Below, piece after piece: positions 23,591-36,400 of a stretch of 64,000 bases of DNA. How positions within the stretch are numbered: the stretch's first letter is position 1; each line of letters starts with the position of its first letter. Origin of the DNA: Gerris lacustris (lineage: Eukaryota > Arthropoda > Insecta > Hemiptera > Gerridae); NCBI GenBank assembly GCA_951217055.1, contig OX578280.1:37957628-38021627 (forward strand). The letters run 5' to 3'. Made by a program: the position numbers and the translations under genes. The notes under the pieces are model-generated. The model was not told where the DNA came from. It was given only the letters and a program-made list of their open reading frames with translations, and made no database searches.

Positions 23591-24298
23591 TATCGATTAT
23601 ATTAGTTATCGATTATATTATTTATTTTTATTATTATTTTAATATGTATATCAATTTAAAAACGTAGGATATAAAAAGTTCTATTTATCTTGAAATTATT
23701 TGTATTTATTGACTGGACTGTTAGATACCCTACTAATTTTATTTGGTTATGGTTTCGCAATAAAACTCAGTATGGTTCTGCATATTTGATTCTTAAAAAA
23801 CAATTAATTACTATTTATTTAAAATTTTAAATTAGAGAAGAAATTTTTGGGGGCCCCTCGCCAAAGAAAATCGATGAGCAAAAAAAAAAAAAAAAACACC
23901 CTCTTGCATTCAGGATTGGGGGCCCCCTCGACGTTGGTACAAGGATAGTAATTCCAGATATTTCTAGATTTGGGGGCCCCCCGCATTGCGGGCCCATAGT
24001 TACGCCACTGAGTTCAGACAATATCTCTAGGAAGCGCTAACATCGCTTCAAATACTCTCTGTCCAATCTTAAGGTGAACTATTTTACATTAAGAGTGGAT
24101 TTAAAAACAGCAAGTTTTCCTTAAAAAAATTTATTACAAATAAACAATTTTTTTCCCTATAATTAATAGTTCTATTGAGTTTTTTTTTTATCAAAATAAA
24201 TCCTTTTGAAAATATTAATAATGGTACTGTCAGACTCTTGGCATTTTTATGGAAAACACTTTTTTGGTTTTACATACACCACACCACACACACACACA

Positions 24299-24455
<157 letters not shown>

Positions 24456-24516
24456 TATCCAAAAAAATTAGCCCCCCCCCCCTAAAGGCAACCCTGGCTA
24501 CGCCCATGTTAAAACA

Positions 24517-25221
24517 CACACTTTGAAAGGAACAGTCTAAATATAATAATAAGTGAACTTCACCTTTTTTCTACTTTTTAGGGTCTGTAGGCAAAACCAA
24601 GGACCTTTATATTTTCCTGCGTGTGTCTGTCTGTCCATCCGTCTATCGCCTGCTCTCACGGTTACACTTTTCGTTCAATCACTATGAAATTTGGCATATA
24701 TGTGTATGGTTCCTACCCACACATTTTAAAAATATAGCGACTTATATAAAAGGGTACGTCGAGCTGATTACAAAAATATATAATTTTAGGTTATAAGCTT
24801 TGATAGGGCGAGCGTAGGCGAGTTTAAAGTGGGTGTGAAAAGTGCCCCCCCCCCCCTCTATCACACTTATGTGAAGTGCAAAAAATCTGAAAAAATTCCT
24901 GAACATTCTTCGACCAAAAGTAAAGATACAACTTTTTGGAAATTTCGAAAAATTAATTATATTTATTTTATTGACAAAATACGATTTTTTTTTATAATTA
25001 TGCTCTTTTCAATGTATTTATATGTTTGCAGTCCGGTTCAGTGACAAATAATACTTTATGTGAAGTTTGTTTATGTGTTTTGAGAATATCAGACCCATAA
25101 TGGGATAGTTCAAAGTAGGCTTTTAGCATTTTAAAAAATCACAGGGAAGTACCTTTTTAGGGTTCGATCCCCCGGAGGGTCACAATGTTTTTTATCGGTA
25201 ATAACGACAAGATAAATTACA
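24517..25221. other. Repeat-derived stretch without genes
   Basis: Contains a 'gtgtctgtctgtccatccg' run and a 14-base poly-C, typical of degenerate transposon sequence. No supported exon. Confidence 0.4.
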
Positions 25222-25720
25222 TTTGTTTCAGGGAATTTTCATCGCCCCGCCATAAGGTATAACCATGAATTATTTCAAAATTTTAGGACCAGCCTTTCTA
25301 TAGTAGTTGGGGGGGGGGACTTTTTTAGGTATATTTTGACTTATAAAACCAATAAAGAATGCAACATTTTAAAAAGCATAGGTATATATATATATATTTG
25401 TATGCAGATCTTCAGCAGCTTTCATTTGATACCCACTCATAAATTTTTTTTAAAAAAATTGGGTGCACTTCACATTTTCGCGCACAAAATTGGGAATGCC
25501 CTCCCGGAATTTTCATCGCCCCACAATAAGGTATTACCATGAATTATTTCGAAATTTTAGGACCAGCCGTTATATAGTGGTTGTGGGGGGGGGTACATTT
25601 TGACTTATAAAACCAATAAAGAATGGAAAATTTAAAAAAAAGCATATATATATATTTCTAACCTATATACCTACTATTCAGCAGCTTTCATTTGATACCC
25701 CACTCGAAAATTAAAACAAA
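25222..25720. repeat. Tandem duplication, period 274 bp
   Basis: 'aattttcatcgcccc' starts at 25234 and 25508. Both units continue with 'ccatgaattattt', 'aaattttaggaccagcc', a run of 8-10 G, 'tttgacttataaaaccaata' and 'cagcagctttcatttgatac'. Confidence 0.75.
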
Positions 25721-25887
25721 ATATACATTTTTGAGTTTACCACATTTTTGCGAATTGCGCATGGTTGGGTCCAAATGTTGCGCCAGTGTTTTAAATTTAA
25801 GCTCTTTAGCTTAAACGGTTCGGGCTCTATGAACCAAAGAGCGACGGACAGACGGACACATCACCCTCGGCCTCGGCATAAAGCCGG

Positions 25888-26013
25888 CTCCACACTCTCG
25901 GCGAGACTACACGAGGGTCGGCGAATACGAGAGTGTAGAGGATGTGCTCGCCTTGCCTCGGGTAGTCTCGCCTCGCCACTTCTCCCCTCGACGTTAAGAG
26001 CGAGAATGTGGAG
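25888..26013. mobile_element. Small GC-rich palindromic MITE-like unit
   Basis: CTCCACACTCTCG at the left pairs with CGAGAATGTGGAG at the right. Internal segments 'cgagactac' and 'gtagtctcg' also pair. The 126-bp unit is far more GC-rich than its surroundings. The open frames crossing it on both strands are by-products of its composition. Confidence 0.5.
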
Positions 26014-26677
26014 GGTGGAGGTACATACGTATTACTACAAAATGGCAAGGTGTGATGCGGATGGGAAGTATAAATTGTTTATGCTTGCAACTATAAAATG
26101 GAAGTTATGGGAGTACATAATTAATTGGTCCAGTGTTTTCCATTTGATAGTAGTTTTTGAATTTCTAGGTTACATTGAATTATTATGTAACAATTCATCA
26201 AAATTTACCATAAAAATAATTCCTCCTCGGCGGGGAAGTGAACTCGACCAATCACCTAGCTGTTTTCTCAAAAATCAAACTTTTCCCGGGAAAACGACTT
26301 ATATGGGTTAGATTCGTATATTAATTGGACTACATTTTATTTTTTATTAAAATAGTTTTTACTTACCCTTATAAAAGGGGGGAGGCTATTAACATATTAG
26401 AAGTATGTATATTTAAAAAAAGACTTCAAGATTTCTACTGCCTAAAGACTTCTACAAGGTTTAATCTGGCACTAAAAAATAACTATTTAAATTTACTGCA
26501 CCTGATATTTTATTTGTTGCCCACAGTATTGGGTCATCTCAGCTTTTATTTAATGTTACTATAACCTATAAAATGTTTCCTCTCCCTTGTAACAGAACCA
26601 ATTATATGTTGGCGGTTGGGTATTATTATTTTATTTCTTTATTTAAAAAAAGTCCAGTCATGCACCATGACTTAATG
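26014..26677. other. AT-rich stretch, no recognised gene
   Basis: No exon supported. The last 30 bases share similarity with the flank of TIR element B copy 1. Confidence 0.4.
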
Positions 26678-27271
26678 AGCGAATTTTCAAAGAAATCTGC
26701 GTTTTATTGGCTTATGACAATGTAGGAAAATTTTGGTTTAGAATTTGCTCGGGTGAAAAAAAAAATTGGTACACAGGGGTACGGGGTACAAAAGTCAAAA
26801 TAGTATTTACCCTTCAAGATGAATGTCATTGGAAAGCTCTTTAAGAGTACAGTAATTGTTGTTATTTACACTTTTATCATATTTTCACATAAAAGGGGGG
26901 TAAAATGGAAAAAACACGTTTTTTGACCCTATATGGTCAAAATTTGACCCCTAAATGGACTCCAAAAATTCTGGCCAACGAACTCATCCTTTCTTTTGAT
27001 ATTATTGACATTTTAAAATTTGTTTGAAATTTTTAAGTACATCCTAAGGGGAGATATCGTCTGGAGTGACACATATATACATATTATATACATACATATA
27101 TACATACATATATACATACATATATACATACATACATAAAAAAAAGTATTAAATTTTAGGAATCGATTCAGAATGGTCTAAAACGGATTTCCATGGAAAA
27201 ATTTTTCAAAAATTCGCATTACAAAAATTTTGAAGCCATTGCAATAGCGTAATTTTCTTTGAAAATTCGCT
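26678..27271 (+). mobile_element. TIR element 'B', copy 2, just upstream of GatC
   Basis: AGCGAATTTTCAAAGAAA at the left and tttctttgaaaattcgct at the right are perfect 18-bp inverted repeats. The 594-bp body is an inverted copy of 18172-18755 and includes a (TATACATACA)n microsatellite at 27069-27138. It ends 210 bases before the GatC start codon, so it may supply or disturb promoter sequence. Confidence 0.75.
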
Positions 27272-27481
27272 AAAAGGTCAGGAATGCTTAACTCTTGTAT
27301 AAAATAATGTTGATACGATACTATTCCATCAATACTGTTAAATAATGCGGGCCCATTGATTTGACGTGTAAAGTGTAACCTTCTGACAGCCACGAGTTGA
27401 AAACATAACCTTCGTCTTGTAACCATAAAATTTTTTACTAGATTTTTAAGTCATTTAACTTGTATTCTTTTATGTGATATT

Positions 27482-30400
27482 ATGCTTTATCGAGCGATTT
27501 TATACTCTAACTTACACCGAATTTCTGTTATATCGGCTAATTTCGTTCGTAGACAAAATTGCTCGAGTCTGATCCCCGAAAAGCCTGTCATCTACAAGAA
27601 ATTAGATTGTAAGACAGAGCCGGTCACACGAATAGATACTGGAACTATTGCTCTTTTAGAGCAATTGTCTCTTGTTGATTTTGGAAACGAAAAAGGCATT
27701 GAAATAGTTGAAGAAGCGATCAGATTCGCCGACCAACTCAATCAAGTCAACACTGATGGCATTGAACCTTTAACTTCAGTTTTAGAAGACAGGTAATCTG
27801 ATTTGATTAATTCATTACCTTACTCAAAATGTATTTAATTTCTGTTCACTATGTCTTCGTCTATCTAACGAATCCTCATAAATTCTTTATCTATTTACAA
27901 TTCGGCTTGAAAAATTCCAATTCGAAAACAAAACCCAATCTGATCTTTATTTTAAACTTTGTCCTTTCTTGACTAGTTCAATGTATTTATAATTTGCAAT
28001 GTTTGATTTTATGTATTTTTAGAGACAAAATCGTTGTAATATTATGTCAATTTAAGCCTTACTTTACACCAAAATCTTTTTATCTATTACATTAAGAAAC
28101 CTATTTTTGGAGTAAATATTATCTAATGTATGTACCTATACATCCTAATATTACAATTAGCGTTTATTCTAAAAGCATGGGAAAATCGAAGCTAAGTTTA
28201 TGAGAGGTCAAGCTCAGGATTTTTCATTTACTAGGTTATACGTCAAAATCTTTAGCTCTCATTGGCTCACCCGTCAGACTAAATACTAATTGTAATATTC
28301 GTATAGTATTCAAATTACTATTTAATAGTTTATACTTTTCTCCCTTTATTTTTACACTATCTGGTGAAAATAAGGTAAATCTAGAGAATAAGAGCGTATT
28401 TGGGGAGGGGTTTAGAAAAGTGGGCAGACCTCTCATAAATTTACTGTTTTGACAAAGGGAGATAATCTCTCAAATGTATAAATCAAGCCAAGCAATATCT
28501 CAACCATATTGTCTTTTCCAAAATTGCCATGATATATAATTTATTAAGTTGAAGCTGGTTGAAAAATAAATTATGGACAGTAGTAGTTGAGTTAAGAAGA
28601 GGAGAGGAGATCATTATCACTTTAAAGTAGAGTATTCAGATTAGGGACATTAAAAATTAGGTAAATGTATGTTTAAAGTCCCACTTAAATCTAAACACTT
28701 AATTTTCAGCTTAACAGTATAATAAGTAAACAATATTACTTTGTAATAACGTTTTCTGATAAATTAATTATGGTTGAAACTGATTTAGGACCATAATTTT
28801 CACCGTGTTAGAAACATTCAAGGAAACCTAACAGTTAGTGAACCTTCCTGTTGACATGTGTGATGATTGACACAACTGCGCATGTCATACAAACCAGTAC
28901 TTGGTATTGTCAGAGGATCGTTTGGACTGTACAGTAAAATTGAGAACAGTAATAGTACAGTAGAGGACAGGTCCAAACACTTTCACAAGTCGGATTGGAA
29001 CGGCTTGACGATACACTGCTTGGTTGGAACAAACTTATTGATTATAGACACCTAGAACTGTGTAATACTGACAACCCAGATCATTCAGTTATCTGCACAA
29101 TGAAACATTGGTATAATTTATGCTTTGGCAGCAAGTGGCTCCCAGTTCGATTCCTGACTCGGTTTTCACCCAGCTAACACTGTATAAATGGGCAGCTACT
29201 TAAGTTAAGTGGCATCTATTGGTTGCAAATGTCAATTATATGGTTTATTGAGATGTTGGAGTGGCACACTAAGCCCTTGTCTCCCATTTATAGTTGTATA
29301 AGCCCTTTGGCAGGCCTAAGCCTGACACTGGCTGTTGGGTTTTGTAGGTTTATTAAATTGTAAGTTTAAGCGAAAAATAGGTCTACTAGTTTCATTGGTT
29401 TTATACCTTGTAGCTGTGGCATGATTTAAGCCTCTGGCTGTCCTTGAGATGTGACACATGCCGGAAAAATCGCCAAAAGTTCTGACTTAACCTCCCAATA
29501 TTGTTCTCGTGCTTTAAGATTGCAGTTGTGCAATCTTGGTCATATTAAATTATTTTGTAGAATCCCTTTAACAAATAAACACAATATTAGGGTAATTCAG
29601 GGCTAGAAGATAATTGATTAAAATATGCTTTTATTATTATTGTTTTAGTACCTTGTACGTATGTGTCACATTTAAGACTTTTCCATTATCATATAATAAT
29701 ATATTAATTTTTGTACACTTTAATGTACCAGATTGATTGGTAAATAAAATTGATAGAATGATTGAAATAATAATAATAATAGGGGGCATAGCCGAGTAAG
29801 CACACTCTCCTCTGAAACCTAGGTGTGAAGTGAGTTTGAATCCCAGAGAGGTGATGATCTCATCGAGTAGCTGAATAAAGTGGCCGGGTGGGTCCCTGAA
29901 TGTCCTGTAATACCCTCAGCTGTTGATGGGAATGTAAAAAAAGAACTAATAATAAATAAAATAATAATAATAGATTAGGCTGTCTGAGATATTTTGGAAA
30001 TAAATTTTCTAACGTTTAGGTATATTTTATTTACCCTTACACCATGACATATTTTTTTTGCCGAAGTCCCCAATCTCTTTCTTTGAACATCATTATCTTA
30101 AAGAAAATAAATGTTTCCTAGTTAATCGGCTTATGTGATGTCATTGGTTTTGAATGCACTACATTTTGAAACTTTTAAGACAAGAATTGATAAAAACCCT
30201 TTTTTAAAAGATACACACTCATTTCACCTCAGGGTCAGGCCCCGTTTGAGGTACCTTTCGCCCTGGGCAAAGATCTTATACCCCAAAGAGTCGATAACCA
30301 AAATTAAAGTTGTCATTTTGATTTAAACTTCCTTTCTTCCCTTCTCACAAGATTTCAGTGCCTCTCTAAAACTGACGCCTTGGGCAAGTGCCCAAGGCGT

Positions 30401-33400
30401 CCAATCTCTGCCCATTGGTAAATCTGAGCCTGCTCAGGTTATGATTATGTTTAAACATGTATATACATTTTTTTGAAATCAGATTAGTTTAGAAGTTAGG
30501 CTTTTGGTGTTTTCACAGAGAGACTATAGACTTTGTTAATCTCTTCTTTGGTCAGGGGGGCCTTAAAAAGTATTAATACGTCAATTAATCTTTAACATTT
30601 TACATAAAATACAGAAAAATTAATAAGTGTTGGCTCTCAGATTGTTTTGTTGGGTGGGGGGGGGGGTGTAAATCTTATTTTAGAATTAATAATTTCCACG
30701 TGGTTTGGGGAGAGTTGAATGGAAGGGTAGGTTTTTTTCGAGTGTTTTTGTCACTAAGGTTATGTTTTTTATCCTTTTAACATTTTTTTTTTCCACGTCT
30801 ACTGACACATTTTCCTGAAATTTTGCAAATTTTAGATTTTTTTCTTTATTATTATTATTTGTTTTTAATTCGCGTATAGTGTATTTAAATTAATTTTAGT
30901 TATTATTTATTTTAGTTATAACTTTGACTGGTGTTCAATCATCGTGACGCCTCTACTGTATCATTATAAAAAAATCGATTCAGTGGACGCTTATCCGCAC
31001 TCAACATTTATTATTATCGAGTTTTAGTCATTTTAGAGGTGTTGATCAAAACAAACAAAGTAGATTCCCGACACAACTTTATTTGTTATCTTTGACGTAG
31101 CTGTATTTTACGGAAGAAGTTTATAGTATTAACTGACGTAACAAATATTATAAATATTTAGTTTGTGCTCTCTGTTTATTGGTGACCATGGACAACAACG
31201 GCATCGATACGAAACGTTTACTTAAAGAATCAAAAAAGTTAATATTAAGTTCCGATTCTAATGATATTAGCAAAGGATTAAAAAATTTGAAGAAAGTTAT
31301 TAAAAACGATCCGGGAAACGTTTGGGCTTTTATATACTACGGAGTTGGAGCTTCGAAGAATGAAAAGAACAGACATGAAGCTGTGTCAGCCTTTGAAACT
31401 GCTTCTCAAATCAGTCCGGACTCTGTGGAATGTTGGAAGGGATTACAAGCCTGCCTTGAGACAAAAACCAGATCAGACCATGAAAACCGTCTTTTAGTAA
31501 AAGCTTATTCCAATCTATTGCGACTTGAAGGTGATGTTGATAAATGGAAACTTCTTTATGATAATATTAAAGCTTCAGCTGCCAAATCGTCTATATCGCT
31601 TGCAGCCAGTGTACTATCGACACTTATTGAAGACCACACTTGTAAAACTTACAAACATGAAGTTGCTTGTAATGATCTTTCGAAACTTGCCTTTATTCAT
31701 GAAAGCCTTTTAAAGACTAACTTAGAAGATGTGCTTAGGGCATTTGAATCGTGGGCTAATTTCCTTGATTTTAGTGATAGACCAGAATTTTGCAAAAAGG
31801 TATGTAGCTACTTGACTAAACTCAAGCACTTTGGAGCGCTTTCTGATTTCCTCTATCATACCATATTGATTTACGGTACTAAACTGTACCTTAAAATCCA
31901 GCTAATGCAACATGTTATTGATATATCATTCGATTGCTTGGATAATGTCGAGAAATTAATTCCTCTAGTCAAAGCTCCTTTAAAAGAAGTAGAAAATGTT
32001 AAATCTTTTAATCAGATCAAACTTGCTCTCTGCATCGTTCATTTTTTTGAAGAAGATTTTACTATGACAAGGGAACATTTAGAAAATTTAAGTTGCATGG
32101 GTGATGTAAACGCCACTTTGTTCCTTCTGAAATTTTTATGTAAAGCCAAAGACTACGAAGGTGTCTTATTTTTATGTGTGCGATTTGCTAGAGCATTCGC
32201 TTCTATTAATAATGATAAATTGAAATTTGAATTTATTATTTGTTTGCTTGAAGCTCTTTCATCATCTAATGAAGTCCTCCTTCTTGAGTTTGCTATCAAG
32301 TTAGGATTGAAAACATTTACCAAGTACGGTGAAAATCGTAATTTGTTTTATCATTTAAGCCATAGTTATTTAGGCCTTCAGGACTCTAAAGCTGTTTTTT
32401 ACTTGGACAAATTACGAGATAGTGATGATGCTAAGTACTTGACCTGTTTGTTCAAGCAAGATGCATCAGGCTGCTCTACAGACTCAGATAAGTGGCTCCC
32501 TGGTGCACTTCTCACTGCTAATTTTGATCTAATCAATAACAACATAAAGCGAGCTCTGAAGAATTTCACTAAAGTCGGTGTGAAAGATAAGTGTGTATCG
32601 GAGCCCTTTCTTGTGTTAGGGATAGATTCTCTTGCTAAAGGAGATGTTTCCAGAGCCGCTTCTTGTTTTCACAGAGCCTTTTCTCTAAGGCCTTTTGATG
32701 CCGACATTCTTAAGTATTACATTGATTCTCTTTTCAAACTTGAAGACGAACAAAGAGCTTTACAAGTTATTGATTCAGTATGGAAAGGAAATTTTGGCAA
32801 ATGGCATTTGATCGGTGAGAAGGCTCTCTTTGCTTCCGGCTTAATTCATTCTGCCAAGTATGACCATGAAAAATCTATCAGAAGTTTCAAACATCTTATG
32901 AAATTAAATCCTGATTGTTTAGAGTTTACCGAAGCCATATCTGATGAGTATATCCGCCTGGGTAGGCTGGGTATCGCAGAGAATTATGTCTCTCGTTTGG
33001 TTTCAGAAGACCCCTATGATCTTCACCCTCTCCTTTTACTTAGCGAGGTTTACAAACTCGATGTAAACTATTCAGCTTACTATAATCACTCTTTAAACTG
33101 CCTTAATTTCAACCCTAATGAAAACCAAGAAGCACTGAAGGTTTCCAAGTTAATACTGAGTTTTTTCATTAATTTTTTTAAGCAGAATTTTAAGTTAGAA
33201 GAATTTGCTCATAATTACATCAGTAACCTTGGTGTGAATGCATTAAAGAAAGTCGAGCATATTGTTACTAAAGGTATTAATGAGAGAACACTGGATAATG
33301 AGTATTTAATTGCCCTTTACAAGTATGTCGAGTCCCATTTTTTGGCTGCTGTGAAGATGATGAAGTTGAAAGGAAAGTTGTTAGAAGGAAAACAATTGCT

Positions 33401-36400
33401 TAATATGTGTATTAAGGCCATTGGCAGGGTAATGGAAATTTATGGAGCTAATTACATTAGTTTTTGGAAACTGCTTGGAGATGTGTTATTGTTGTCTAGT
33501 CAATTACCTTTTGAGATTAAAGTGTTTGCATGGTTGGTTAACGAAGAAGATTTAAACGACGAAAATGTAAAGTTTGTTGATGTGTCCAGTTCAGGCAGAA
33601 TTAATTTGGCTTCGAAGTGTTATGCTGTTGCTCTTAACCTAGCTAAAACTGATGCTCCTAGCAGGATGCATGAATTCTTTTATGATATTGGTGTTTCTCT
33701 GATTTTATTTGCTAATCATCCTGATTCTGTTAATCCTAAATTTAAATATTTCGCTTTAAAAGCTTCATTAGAGGCATGTTTAAAATCGTTTGTGCATTCA
33801 GATGGTATTAGTGACAGTCGGTGGATTCATTCTAATTTATTAGGGGTTATAGTTTCTCTCTTGGGTGTTCGAGATAATATGTTTAAAGAACATTTTTCCA
33901 CTCAAGAATTGAAGATGAAGGAAGCATTGATGTTACAAAATTATGCAACTCATTTGGCTAAGAGTGGTCTTTATAATCATGCAGAAGAAACTTTTGAACA
34001 AGCTAGGCTTAGGGTCGATATGGATTACTCTTCATCTTGGGTAGGTCAGTTGCTAATGCAGCTGATTAATAACGATATTGAGACTAAAAAAATGTTGCAA
34101 TATAATTTGACTCAAATTGGAAACCATCCTTTGTTCAAATGGATTTTGGCTTATTACTTAGCTAAAAATAGGCCTGGATTGTATTTTCACGGTGGCCAAT
34201 ATAGCATGCTGAATTACATTTTCTCTGAAGAAGAATGCTTGGCTGAAACAAATCCTTCTCGGCTGACTCTTATGGCTTACATACATGAACTGATTGGCAA
34301 TATATCTACAGCTAAAAGATTATATATAAAAGTTCTTCGTTTAGCCAGGCATGTTGATGAATATACTTACAACTGTTTTGTTGCTAATGCTGTTAGGCTG
34401 AACCCACATTGCAGGTTAAACTATGATTTTATAGAGTTACTTGATGCGGCCTATTCACCCTCTGCCACTGTTTCCCTTTACCACCTAAATACTCGCCATC
34501 TTTCCATTCTCAATCCAAATAAATTTGTTTTACAAAAAGCTATAGTTATTATGAAAAATCTTTTAAATGTTTTATCCTCACACGAGGAAAATACTTTAGC
34601 TTTAGTCGTGCCTCTGTTAAGCATATTGAATGACATCAATTTATATCGTTATATAGACATGAGAGTCCCTTTTATTTTAGAATTTTTGGTTAAAAATATT
34701 ATCGTCACTATCAAACGTCGAAAGAATGAGTTTAGACAAATTATTTCCACTATGGACAATGCATGTAGGGTAATTTTTCTGAAAAATATCCAAAAGTTTG
34801 TTACCTTGAACAAGTTTAATAACTCTTCAACAGATTTAAACTGTTTTAAGACCAGTGCTTCCATATCCACATTAGTCAATAATCCTATTGGTAAATTAAG
34901 TATGATAGATTTAAAAAAAGAAAATGTAGTCGATTGGTTTTCTATGTCTAAAGAAGGAATGGCTGATAATTCAAAGAGAAATTCAGATAGCCAAGATTCA
35001 AAACCAACACATGTACCCAATCCGCAGGAGCATGTAGCTCATTCTAAGTTAGATGTGTCTTGTCCTTACTCCACCATGTTGACTAATTTAAGAGGAGCTG
35101 TTTTTCCTTTACCCCTATCAGATGAAGAAAAAATGTTAATTAAACGGAAAAAGATTCTACGTATACAAACATCGATGGCTCCTCAACCCGAAAAAAAACC
35201 CTTTAAAACTAAAGAAGAATCCTACCTGAATCTTATGGAACCCCATGGTTGTCACTCTAACTGTACTTTATTATTTTCTCTTCTTCGTAAGAGTATATCT
35301 GTTAAAGATTATAATTCTTCACAGAAATATGCCCACCTTTGTCTAGACATTAAGTGCACTTCTTGTTTACAAAATGCTAAAATTCTTCCTCTCATCAGTT
35401 ACATTTCTATGGAAACAAATAACATCAGGCTAATCCAAAAAGCCCTTCATCTTTATCCTAGTCATCCACTTCTTAGGAAGACGACACTCTGGTTTATCTC
35501 TAGAATCAGTGGATAATATTATTTTCTGTAAATATAAATTGTTTTCAGTCTGTGATATTTCTTTGTATATTTATAACTTAATAGCTTAAAAAAAGTTTTG
35601 ATTATTCTTATGAATTTTTATTTTTGTATGATTACATAAAATTTATTAAAAATTCATCAAATTTTTATATTAGCTTGTTATTATTATACTTCTTTTTTTT
35701 TTTATTCCTTTCTCTGCATGTTTGATCACAGCCAGAACAAGTTTAATGAAATTATTTCTATTGGATTTGGTTATAGGCATATGAAAGTTTTTAATTGAAG
35801 ATCTTGGTTTCAAATTTTTTGGTTTAAAAAAATACTTTTCCTAAAAGTAAGGAAAAACACAAGAGTAAAATATATCAAATTATTGGCAGGCAGCCCAAGC
35901 TGGCAGACTAGTTATTTTTTAAGCACGCCCATGATATGGGTATCAAATGAAAGAGATTGCTGAGAAGAATACTAAAAATAAAATGCCTTCACTCTTAATC
36001 TAATATGGTGGATGGCCCAAGATAAAAGCTTGTTTTTAAACATTTTGTTAATACTATTGTTTTTTTTAAAAGAAAAACGAAAAGTAAATAGTATATATAT
36101 TATAATGACAGCACAAATGTAAACCGTAGCAAGTGATATATTTAAAACATCATTTTTTTTGTTGATGTAAAAATCAATAAATAACATCTCTTCTAAAAAT
36201 CGTTTTTGTGTTCATATGAAATAATATACACTATCTGATTTCACTCAGAGCCGGAACTAGCCGCACACGGGGTAAGGGGGGGCCTCACTTCCGCCCGGCC
36301 AGTTATAAAAAAAAAAAAAAAATATATATATATAAAGAATAATTTTAGTAAAAAGGTGAACCTGGTCTGTATTTTATTTATTATTATTATTATGACTATT

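Larger units (their letters stand above)
22425..24010. mobile_element. Possible nested hAT-like element (CAGTGGCG ends)
   Basis: CAGTGGCGCACCC at the left and, in reverse complement at the right, CAGTGGCGTAACTATGGG resemble hAT termini. The flanking 8 bases (ctctcagc and agttcaga) do not match, so either the duplication has decayed or the ends belong to two different insertions. Confidence 0.4.
27793..31187. other. GatC intron, part upstream of SKI3
   Basis: Intron sequence before the nested SKI3 gene. It holds a SINE fragment (29110-29345), a complete tRNA-derived SINE (29783-29957), a hAT-like end near 30436 and a poly-G run at about 30654. The SKI3 promoter must lie in the last few hundred bases. 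No further exon was recognised. Confidence 0.5.

Noticed and set aside
25748..26311. 187-codon open frame
   Set aside because: It crosses a GC-rich MITE-like palindrome and repeat-derived DNA, an overlapping minus frame exists, and no domain is recognisable.
31179..31187. SKI3 start upstream of 31188
   Set aside because: The three upstream codons begin with TTG, and the first ATG (31188) has a strong initiation context.
34649..35020. 123-codon minus-strand frame
   Set aside because: Antisense shadow of the SKI3 coding sequence.
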